From: Mastigamoeba balamuthi
Taxonomy: Eukaryota; Evosea; Mastigamoebida; Mastigamoebidae
Reading direction: 5' to 3'
DNA length: 64,000 bases
Assembly: GCA_902651635.1 (NCBI GenBank)
Contig: CACRSC010000030.1
Coordinates: 8,223-72,222, forward strand
Below the pieces are notes generated by a model. That model did not search any database, was not told the DNA's origin, and saw only the letters and a program-made list of their open reading frames with translations. The position numbers were made by a program, and so were the translations under genes. This document shows positions 1-9,442 of this stretch, piece after piece. How positions within the stretch are numbered: position 1 is the stretch's first letter; each line of letters opens with the position of its first letter.

Positions 1-3000
1 GACGGCGCGGCTGGAGCGGGTGTGCCTGGCGGGGAGCGTGTGGGTGGGGTGCACCCTGCGGGACGTGCTGTTCGGGAGCGGGACGGACCTGACGCGGGCG
101 CGGTTCGACGACAAGTGCGTGGTGGAGTCGTGCGCCATGGAGGGCGTGGCCATGCAGTACGCCGGGGCGTGCAGGGGCAGGCAGTGCGTCGTGGGCAGCA
201 GGGCCGAGGAGCGCGCAGACATCGCCCACCTGTCGTCGATGCCGATGGCCAAGCGGCGCGGCAGCGCGGAGAACGAGCAGAGCTCCAAGGGGAGCGTGCG
301 GCTGGTCAAGTGCAATCTGGGGAGGGCGGACCTGCGGCACGCCAAGCTGGGCCAGGCCCAGATGGAGGGCGTGGACCTGGCGGGGGCGGAGCTGGGGGCG
401 TGCGAGCTGCCGGCGGTTCTCATGCGGCGGTGCGGGATGCGCGGGGCGGACCTGCGCGGGCGGAACCTGCGGGGCTGCGACCTGCGCGAGACGGACATGG
501 GCGGGGCTGTGCTGGCCCACGCGATGCTGGGGGCGGCTGACATGAGCGGAGCGGTGCTGGAGGAGGCCGAGGGGATGGAGACGGCTGAGATCACCGCAAC
601 GACTGTGCTGTCCGGCGCCCACCTGTCGTCGTCGACGGGGCTGCGCGGGCGCGACCTGCGCGGGGTGGACCTGAGTAACGCGGAGCTGCGCGGGGCGGAC
701 GTGAGGGGAGCGGACCTGCGGGGCACGAGGCTGGAGGGGGCGGACATGAGCATGGTGGTGCTGCGGGCAGCCAAGGCGGTGGACGCGACGACGCGGATGA
801 GCGGAGTGCGGCTGAGCAGAGCGGACCTGGCGGGGATGGACCTGCGCAAGGTCGACATGAGCAAGGCTGACCTGTCCGACGCCCTCGTCTCCCTCGTGGA
901 CCTCAGGTCGGTCTCCGCTGTGTGGCCCTCTGCGGATCTGATGACGGGTGGGCAGAGGAGCAAACCTGACGGAGGCTGTGCTGCCCAAGAGCCTGAGCAA
1001 GAGGGAGAAGGTGTCAGGAGCGAACCTGACACGAGTGGACCTGTCCAACAGAAACCTCAGCGGCTTCGATTTCAGTGGGGCTGTGCTGCAGAACGCACTG
1101 CTTAGCGGTGAGTCTTCTTTTTATCTCTTATGTAGCCCTCGTTTCTGACTATTGCAGGCGCTGTCCTCACAGGTTCCAACATTTCTGTGGACTCACGCAT
1201 AAATCTCCCGCATAAGAAAAATTGCAGTAAAATCTGTGTTCTGCAGCCGATTTCGAAGCACGCGCAGCACCACAGAGCAAGGGGAGGCAACAACGAAGTA
1301 TGGTTTCCGGTTGCCTGATGTTAGGGGAGTGGCCCTGTGGCGTCGGAACGTCTAACAGTCACGAGTACGGGCGGCATAGGCAGCTGTCTGGAGGGCAAGG
1401 TTGTGGGCGAAAGTGCCGAAGTCCAGATCGGACTCTCTGTTGATCGTCTTGTAGTAGATCCAGGAGTCCAGAAGCAAACACGTCATGTAGAAGTCGTCCA
1501 TGGCGAGAAGAAAGTGATCGCGCCGGTGGACGCTCTTGAAGCCCTTCTCGTTCATCAGCTTGTTGTACTCGTCACAGACAGAGAAGCCCACACCGTAGTA
1601 GAGGTATGGGAGATTAAGGCCCATTCGAGAATGTGTAGTGGAGCTTCTTCTTTCGATCGTGTGAACGGCTGACAACAAAGACCTCGACCTGATGGTCATC
1701 AACCCCCATGATCTCCTTGTTGGCCTTGTTTCGAACTCGCACCCGCGATTTCGGTGCCGTGCATTCCTGGAAAGCATAAGTGGAGTCACATTGGGAAACG
1801 CACATCGGGAAGGGGAGCCTCTGTGTCATCTGGCTCGCTTTCGTCTGGCTCGCTTGTGTCTGTCTCGCTTTCGTCTGGATCTGTTTCCGACTCTGACACC
1901 ACTGTCTCTGAGTCGGCCACGAGAACCTCGTCATCGAAGCGAGTCGGAGCACGGTGTCGCCTGGGCCCAGTGATTGCCAACGCCTGGCGCTCGAATCGTG
2001 TGTACGAGGCCACTCGCTTCCCTGTGGTCTGTGGAGCAACAGCACCAGGGGGTTCGACTTGTGCTGGAGAAGGGGATGGCGCCGAGAGCTCTTGAGCTGG
2101 ACTGGGTGCTGAGGGCTCGAGAACTCGAACCAGTGTGGCAAACGACCCAGGAACCTCGACGTCTGTTGTAGGAATCTGTGTGGAAGGTCAGACAAAGAGT
2201 GGTTCTTGACCTCACCTGGTTAATGAGGGGCTGGAAGGACGAGGCCTTTGTTGCCGAGAGCAGACGAGTGGTCGGGTAGACACTGGCCACACTGCGCCAC
2301 GTTGCGATCCCTTGGCGAGGCGTGTAGAGCGAGTCTGTAATGGCGAGACCACCTCCCATGGAGGCAAGAAGGAGGGCGTTCTCGCCGAGCATGGTAGCTG
2401 GGGTGTCCTTCTCGCTGGTCACTGTGTTGTTATCGAAGGCTCGGAAACGAACGAGGTAGGGGGCGTTGAACTGCGTCTTCCCGCACGTCGTCTGGTACCA
2501 CAGTGCAATTTTGTCGGCACCCACCTGTTTGCGCGCCAAAGTCAAAATTTTATTAATTTGAAAAAAACGGGCACAAGGGGGAAAAGGGAGGGATACCTTG
2601 TGCTCGCACTTGCGGGACGCTGGAGCTTGATGAAGACCGCCATAAGCCTTCTCGTCTGCTGCTACAGCCTCGCCGAGCGTGAGGACATTGGTGAGGAAAT
2701 TCTCGTTGAAGAGTGGCTCGAGGTCCTGGGGGATGTAGAAGTTCACGTGGTAGCGCTCAAGCGCCATGATGCCCAATCGTGCGCCTTTGTCGAGGTCGAG
2801 GCACTCCATTGCGGCTTGCCACTCGTCTCGCAGAAGATGGCCGGCATCAGCACGGGTACAGGTGTTGCGGTGGGACACCAGAGCTGCGAGAATCTCGAAG
2901 CGGACAGCGTAGTACTGGAGTGCCCTCTTGGCCGTGATCGGCATAGAGTAGGTCACGTTGTACTTGAACCGGTGCGTACGGCAGTCGTCTGCGCGGTGCC

Positions 3001-4663
3001 ACTCGACGACCTTGTCCAGGAGGGCCAGCGGGTAGTGGCAGAAAAACGCGTCGAGCTCGGTCACGTGAGTGCCTGCGCGCGCCTTGAACAGGAGGGGGCC
3101 CTTGGCCATGGAGCTGGCAGCGAGGAGGGGGGTATTTGGGTGTCTGGCAAGGTGGGTTTTGGTGGCGCACCTTATGTACTCCAGACGTTCCTTCTGGGGG
3201 TCCAGCCGGCGGAAGCCAGCAAAAAGGGCCTCCGATAGCACCACCGCGCCCAGTGCCCGACGCTCCACCTCCGCGCACCTCTCCTCCACCTTCGCCTCCA
3301 ACGAAAGGAACATCTGGAGCCGCGCGCGCGCTTGCTGTTGGTTTGGGTGTTCAAGGGGGAAAACGCTAAAAATGTATGGAGATTCACTTATGCGGGAAGT
3401 GTATGTGTGAATCAGCTGGTGTGTCTCATCCTTTCGAACCCACTCACCGGTGGTCGCAGGTGCTGTGCTTCGTGGAGCGAACCTGAGCAGAGTGGACCTG
3501 TCCAACAGAGACCTCAGCGGCTTCGATTTCACGGGGGCTGTGCTGCAGAACGCACTGCTCAACGGTGAGCAATCTCTTTCTCTTTTATGGCACACTTCAC
3601 TGACTGTTGCAGGCACTGTCCTCACAGGTTCCAACCTCTCTTGTGAACCTCCTTCCGTTCCACTCAACACCGAGTGATACGCCTGCAGGTGTTTTGCTGC
3701 GTGGAGCGAACCTCAGTGGCGTGGACCTGTCCAACAGAGACCTCAGTGGCATGGACCTGACCAGCGCAAACCTCACTGGTGTGACCAAATCCCTGTTTCA
3801 ACAAACGCCCATGAATTGAATGCAGCGTGCAACATGGCAGGGGCGAATCTCAGCGGAGCCACACTAACGGGTATGACTCCTGCCTGTTTTTCTCCTTCGA
3901 TCCTTCAATTGAATTCCTCCTTGCGTTGAATCCTACGGTCAGGAGCTCTCCTTGCAGGAGCCAACGTCACCGGTGTGATTGTGATTTGTAATTTTCCTTT
4001 GATGACCACTCACAGGAGCTGTGCACGTGGACCTCACAGGAGCGCACATCAATGGCGAGTGATGGGCTTGTCTTTCGTGTCTGACACTGTGTGCCCTGGA
4101 TACAGTGTTCAGGGAGTCGCACATGATCGGGTCCGAGGATGACTGCGCGCTGCTGATGCAGGCGTACCAGAGGGCCAGCAAGGCGCTGTTCCCCCCTGTG
4201 TGGAGGCTGCTCTGGAGAGCATCGGCCTCTGGGGGCAGCATGACCGCGTCCGAGTTCCACAGGCAATGCGATGGCAATGGCCCCACCTTCACATTCATCC
4301 GTGACACCAACAACCGTCCGTCGTTGGAACTGATCTGCTGATGTCTGACGTTGCATGGCATTAGGCGTTTTCGGTGGATTCACTTCTGTCCCTTGGAGTT
4401 GCAACTGCTCTTACAATGCTGACGACAAGGCATTCCTGTTCAACCTGACCGCAAAGGCGACCCAACTCGTATCCACAGGATCGCAATACGCTGTCTATCA
4501 CGGGACTGGATATGGACCGTCATTTGGGCAAAGAGGCGATTTGGAGTGTCTCAACCCGAATTCCTGCAGCCACAGTTCCTATTCGGGAACGACCAACATC
4601 CTGGGCCAGCAGGGCAGCTCTTCATTCCAGCCAGCAGAAATCGAAATCTGGACGCCCCTGTGA
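1..4663 (+). CDS. Pentapeptide-repeat protein with C-terminal TLDc domain (5' end outside window)
   Basis: The reading frame enters from the left edge. Residues follow the A(D/N)LxG pentapeptide pattern (GADLRG, GVDLSN, GANLSG), which folds as a right-handed beta-helix. Phase-compatible exons can be traced: to 906, 956-1107, 1158 onward, 3460-3564, 3613 onward, 3689-3778, 3841-3870, 3943-3972, 4016-4054, 4106-4315 and 4365-4663. Exons from 3460 are very short and each encodes a few repeats. The last two exons encode a TLDc domain: FRESHMIGSEDD, then FGGFTSVPW, a YNADDKAFLFNL strand and a C-terminal AEIEIWTPL. TLDc domains occur in oxidation-resistance and V-ATPase-associated proteins; the role of this fusion is unknown. 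The intron 4055-4104 joining repeats to TLDc reads as GC-AG (gcgagt donor). A transposon-like element occupies the span 1189-3415, probably inside an intron. It is uncertain whether the exons before and after that element still form one transcript. Confidence 0.7.
1189..1216 (+). repeat. Left terminal inverted repeat of the element
   Basis: This 28-base sequence, read inward, ends in cccgcataag. It matches the complement of 3388-3415 at 21 of 28 positions by eye. Confidence 0.45.
1352..3313 (-). CDS. PiggyBac-like (DDE_Tnp_1_7-type) transposase, spliced, slightly decayed
   Basis: Predicted exons are 3313-3171, 3113-2597, 2524-2216, 2175-1804 and 1766-1352. All four junctions keep frame and use GT-AG; two donors are gtgcg like host genes. 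The start is the first ATG (MFLSLEAKVEERC). The PiggyBac assignment rests on spaced motifs: an ADEKAYGG block like the first catalytic Asp region, ITDSLYTPRQ like the DnyFtS block, and a C-terminal DEYNKLM followed by a helix FLLAMDDFYMTCLLLDSW, which matches the YNkxM and ll(d)(a)Na(y) pattern of that family. A strongly acidic SETDPDESETD stretch lies in exon 4, where family members are usually less charged. The last exon has one frame discontinuity near 1610-1625, so the copy is probably inactive or contains a sequencing error. The family call is an inference from remote similarity. It could also be an unrelated host gene nested in an intron. Confidence 0.45.
3388..3415 (-). repeat. Right terminal inverted repeat of the element
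   Basis: This is the partner of 1189-1216, beginning cttatgcggg in plus orientation. It lies just upstream of the predicted start of the transposase-like gene. Confidence 0.45.
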
Positions 4664-4765
4664 CGTGGGCTGAGCAGTATCGCCCAAATTGGAATTTCAA
4701 TGCCTCTGATTGCAGTTTGTTCAGGAAGTCACCTGTGACACGTTTGCTGTTGTTACATGCTAGCC

Positions 4766-7700
4766 TTAAAGCTGCTTGGGTGGAGTGGTAACTGCGTCAG
4801 TGGGCGAAGCAGAGAGGTCGGGCACAGACCCCATGCGGGACAGAGAGGGCAGGTTCGACGGTGGCGGCGGAGGCGCAAGGGCTGTGAGGTCGATGGGGGA
4901 GAGCAGGCCGCTGCCGTGCATGTCCAGCGCCAGCGCCGGCAGGTCGGCGATGCCCTTCATGGGGTCGGCGTAGTCGTCCGACGTCGCGTAGAACCCCACC
5001 AGCTCGGGCTCGGTCAGCCTGTGCCTGCGGGCGTTGGCCGGCACCACCGCCACGGGCGCCCCGTCTGCCGCAGCCGCCGCCACTGCGGGCGACGCCGACA
5101 GGCTGGGCACGTCGCCGCTGCCCGACGAGGGGCCGTCGACGGGCCGGAAGACGACCGAGTGCGACTCCTCGACGGGCATGTTGACGGGCGAGTGCGGGTG
5201 CAGGTGCCTGCGGTAGAGGATCGTTGCCAGGACCCCCAGGGCCACGGCCACAACGCCCGCGGGGACTCCCACGAACACCACGTAGACGCCCTTGCTCGGC
5301 CCTCCCTTGTCTGCTGCGCAGAGGTGCATTCAGGCGCGCTCGGGAGCCCACTGCCCGCCACACACGGGGATGGCACGCTCACCGGAGGCCACGCAGTCGA
5401 TGCTCGGGATCGGCGTCGCAGCTCGGAAGTGGCCGTGGCAAGAGCAGTCGGAGCACCCGAACCCCCCGTCGCACGGCTCGCCCGGGTCCAGGACGGCGTT
5501 GCCGCACCCCGTGCAGCCCGCGTCTCTGGGCTCGTGGGGCGCGTGCCCGGGCTTGCACGTGCAGTTGTCCTGGCAGTAAGAGCCACCGTCGCACTCCTCC
5601 CCCACGTCAATTTTGCCGTTGTGGCACGCTGGCATTGCGGTCAGCCGGACGACAGCGGTGAAAGCTGAGGGTGCGAGCGAGAGATCGGCGGCTCGCACTC
5701 TGCTCGATACACGTTCGCGAGGGAGGGACGGCCATTTTGTAGCCGGATGGGCACGTGCACTGGCCGGAGCAAATCAAGCCCCCGTCGCACTGCTCGCCGC
5801 TGTCGACCACGCCGTTGCCGCACCCCCGGCAGTAGGGCATCGGCGGGCTGTACGGGCTGTACCCCGCGATGCATCGGCACCGCTCGCAGAACAGGTCTCC
5901 GTCGCACTCCTCTCCCGGGTCGACGACGCCGTTGCCGCAGTCTGCGTGCCTGTGTCAGTGCAGCCTCTCGGGGGCCTCCAGGACGGGGAAGGCGCACTCC
6001 TGCTGCCCAGCACGCACGACACCGACGAGGGGTTGGAGGGCTGCGAATCGGTCTGGCACGTGCAGTTGTCGTTGCAGAGCGACCCGTTGTCGCACTCCTC
6101 GCCGGCGTCGATCTGGTCGTTGCCGCAGCCCGTGCAGTACAGCCGCGGCGGCATGTAGGGCAGGTGGCCCAGCCGGCACCTGCAGCCATCGCAGAACTTC
6201 CCCCCGTCGCACTCCTCGTCCCAGTCGATGTCCTTGTTGCCGCAGCCTGCGGATTCCAGTCGGTGTTGGTGTGCCGCTGGGCTGAGGTGGTCGAGCGCAC
6301 TGATGGGTTCGCAGGAGATGGTGGGTGGCGATGTCTGCCGGTGGCCGGGTGGGCACGAGCAGTTGGGCAGGCACAGTGCCCCCAAGTCGCAGTCCTCGCC
6401 GTCGTCGAGGATTCTGTTGCCGCAGCCCTTACAGTACGTGCGGCGGGGCGTGTACGGGTGCGAGCCCCCTACACACCAGCAGTTGTCGCACAACAAGCCC
6501 CCATCGCAGTCCTCGTACTCGCTGCTCACCATGCCGTCACCGCACGCTGCCAGAGCGCAGGGGGAAAGGGGTCAGGAAACCCGGACATGGCAGAGCGGCC
6601 ACCCACCCGGTTTGCAGGTTGTCGATGGCGGGACAGTGGGGACCCATCGCCTGGAGCACATGCAGTTCTCGCAGTGACTGCCGCTGTCGCACTGCTCCGC
6701 CGTCGTCGAGGTGATCTCCACCACCCCGTTGCCGCAGCCTGCGCCCCCCGAGTCGGCGGAGGTGAGGGAGGAGAGCACCAGCAGTCGACCCGACCCAGCA
6801 GGCTGCGGGGTTGCGGGGGCGCACCGACGGGAATGCAAGTGAAGTTGATCGGGGAGCACGACATCTCTCGGGGCCCAGGGCATCTCTCAGGGTTGGTGGG
6901 CTCCAGGTGCGAGGCGCACACTGCGGGGGGCGACGCCACTGGTCAGCAGGAGGAGTGTGTGGAGGAGACCGGGCAGAGGCGCCTGCCTGGATCAAAGTCG
7001 CCGCACTCGCACGTGCAGATGTTGTCGTCGTAGGCGCTGATGTCGCAGGTCCAGTTGACGGGGATCTCCCTGCAGGCGCCCTGGTAGCACATGGCCCAGT
7101 CGCAGTCCGACACGTTGGTCCTCAGGCAGTCGACGTCCAGCACGCCCCCGGGCCGCTGGCACCTGCAATCGCACACGCCGTCGCCGTACCTGCGCAGCCC
7201 CGACGCTCGCCATCAACAGGGGGAGCAGAACGCAGCAGCGCTGGGCTGGGCGCGTACTTGTCTGCGCTGCAGTTGGGCCACGCCTCGGTGCACGCGTTGC
7301 TGTCGTTGCAGAGGGCGACGCTGCGCCCGGGGCAGTTCAGGGCGCGTGGGTACCACTCGCCCGCGACGACCGAGTCGCGGCAGTCGGGGTCCAGCATCGC
7401 CCCGCAGCCGCACTGGCACCCGTCGCCGCTGCCGTAGGACCTCAGCGCGCAGACCCGCTCGTCCCACCCGGGGTCCACGCACTCGCCCGTCCTGTTGCAC
7501 ACGCGCCCCGCAGAGCAGTTGCCCACGGGCCCCGCCACGCTGGCGTTGCAGTCTGCGCGCCCCTGTCAGCCCCACAGCTCAGGAGGGGAGGGCTTTTGCC
7601 GCACCGGGGTCCCAGGCCCCGCACCCGCAGTGGCAGACGCCGTCGGCGTAGAGCGCGCGCGAGCAGGCCCACGAGATGGGGACGGCGTTGCTGGGCTTGC

Positions 7701-8664
7701 CGACGAGGCGGAGCGCCAGCCCCGTGATGTTGTCGTGGACCCAGTCCGAGGCCGGCGAGCTCCAGGGCCCGGAGCGCGAGCGCCGCCAGTGCGAGAGGCG
7801 GCCCACCGAGGCGCCCGAGGCCCAGACCGACACCGAGCCGCAGCGGGCGGTCACGCGGACGCCGACGTGCACGCGAGGCGCGAGCAGCAGCAGCTCGAGG
7901 TCCGACGACGTGGCCGCCCAGCCACCCGCGGCCTCGTCGGGCAGCATCGACGCCGAGCGCGACAGCGCGGGCTCGGGCGCGGGCCTGCCCAGCACGTCGT
8001 CGTAGACCACGGCCTCGACGGCCAGCGAGCCCCTGCACACCTTGCGGCAGGGGTCTGTGCGGTTCCATGCCAGGCGCACGCAGACCTGCACCAGCAGGGG
8101 CCCCAGTCAGCTGCAGGATCGGGGAGCGAAGGGGAGCGGCGGGGCGTGCTGCTGCCAGGTGGTAGGGGACGCTGCTGGGCGTGGCCACCTGCACGATCTC
8201 AAAGAAGTCGTGGGGTGTCCGTCCTGCCGATGGATTGTTTTTGTTGTGTTCTGCTCGTTTGTTGTGTTGGGGGGTGTTTGTTTTGTTGACGTGTCAGATT
8301 CGAGTGCTATACGGCGTCCTCCCCGATCGGGTGAAGAAAACGGCGATGGGGGAGCGGGCTTGGGGGGTCTGCACGTGCCGTTGTATGACGTGGCGTCGCA
8401 GTCGTCGTGGGCGGCCCCGGGGAGCAGCTGGGGCCACGCGGCGTCCCCGTAGGCCGTCAGCTCGAGGCCCTGCGGCAGCGCTGCCCCGTCGAGGCACTGC
8501 GCCCCCGTCACCGCCGTCGCCCCCAGCGACGTCACGCTCGCCGACGACTCGGCCGACGCCTCTGGAAGCCCCGACGCCTGCAGCGCCCGCGCGGGCACGG
8601 GGGGCAGCAGGGCGACGAGGGCGAGGGCGAGGAGGGGGCGGCAGCGTGTGGCCGGCGTGGGCAT
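4766..8664 (-). CDS. Type I membrane protein with DUF4215-type cysteine-rich repeats
   Basis: The gene starts at the ATG at 8664 with a clear signal peptide (MPTPATRCRPLLALALVALL, then an Ala-rich cleavage region). After a first exon ending near 8376 (SYNGT, donor gtgcag) come a beta-rich segment (8190-7580) and cysteine-rich segments at 7538-7122 and 7176-6943. At least seven repeats of the CGNGVVDxGExCDGG...C.C..G type follow, from 6760 to 5400. This is the DUF4215/Myxo-disulfide family seen in protists and myxobacteria. The final exon (to 4766) contains one transmembrane helix (VYVVFVGVPAGVVAVALGVL), a basic YRRH stop-transfer and a roughly 140-residue Ser/Pro/Ala-rich tail, so the repeats face outside the cytoplasm. 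Exon boundaries inside 8200-5330 are only partly resolved. Ligand and function are unknown; a cell-surface receptor or adhesin is likely. The gene converges on the TLDc gene, with only 102 bases between the stop codons. Confidence 0.75.
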
Positions 8665-9442
8665 CGCGGGCAGGGGGCGGGAGGGCTCCGTGCTGTGCCG
8701 GTGCCGGCGTGTGCGGGTCTGAGCGGCCTGACGGCTGCGGTTTTTTGTCTGCTTTTCCGCTTTTCCCGGGGTGCGCAAGGGGGTGGGTGTCTTTGCGGGT
8801 CCGTGGGCGGCGCTTGGGGTCCTCTGGGGGGTAGGAATGGCGCTCTCTCTGTGTGGGGGGTGTGGGGGTCGTGTGGTGCTCGGCCGTGGGCGACATTTCC
8901 GCGGACATTCGCTGATTTCCCCAGATCCCCGAAAAACGGACCGCGAAACCGCCGACGTGCACGCGTCCCAGGGCATCCCCGCTGTTGTTGCCTGCCCCGC
9001 CCTCCTCTCGACGCACCAGCACTGCTTGTGGCACCACACCCCCCAAGCGCTCCGTGTGTCTTTCGCTGCCCTGTGCAGCCAGCAAAGCCGCTCTTCCTCT
9101 TTTTGTTGAAAACCGCTGCTGAGGCGTCGCTGCTTGGCTGGGCTGGCTTGGCCCGCTGCTCCCCCAGCCACCGCCACCTCCCCCCCCCCCCACAGCCCCG
9201 TGTGCCGCGCGTGGCGGGTTGCCAACCTACGCCACCGCTGTTCCTCTGTTTGTCGAAAAGCACTGCTGAAACGTCTCTGCTGAGCTGGCCCGCTCCGTCT
9301 TGGCTGGGCTGGCTTGGACCGCTGCTCCCCCAGCCGCCACCACCACCTCCCCCAGCCCCGTGGGCCGCGCGTGGCGGGTTGTCTACCTACGCCATTGCTA
9401 TTAAAGCGATTCCGGGAGCTCTGCGGGGCGCTCGGCCCGGGC
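8665..9442. other. Intergenic region with a tandem duplication (about 9096-9242 and 9243-9402)
   Basis: No gene was recognised here. Two diverged copies of a roughly 150-base unit follow one another; both contain ggctgggctggcttgg, gctgctcccccagcc and cgcgcgtggcgggttg. The region holds the upstream sequence of the cysteine-repeat gene and the 3' flank of the hydrolase gene. Confidence 0.6.

Larger units (their letters stand above)
1189..3415 (-). mobile_element. Candidate PiggyBac-like DNA transposon inserted in the pentapeptide-TLDc gene
   Basis: The ends at 1189-1216 and 3388-3415 are imperfect inverted repeats of 28 bases (21 matches by eye). The innermost ten bases (cttatgcggg and its complement) are perfect. 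Between them lies one spliced minus-strand gene resembling a DDE_Tnp_1_7 transposase. I see no convincing target-site duplication, and specifically no flanking TTAA of the kind PiggyBac elements normally create. The termini may therefore lie slightly elsewhere, or the element may be old or of a different subgroup. The flanking host DNA is an exon-intron-exon duplication (about 985-1190 and 3455-3640). Confidence 0.45.

Noticed and set aside
4766-8664. Recent transfer of the cysteine-repeat gene from bacteria
   Set aside because: The gene is divided by introns and has a eukaryote-type signal and tail; its composition matches its neighbours.
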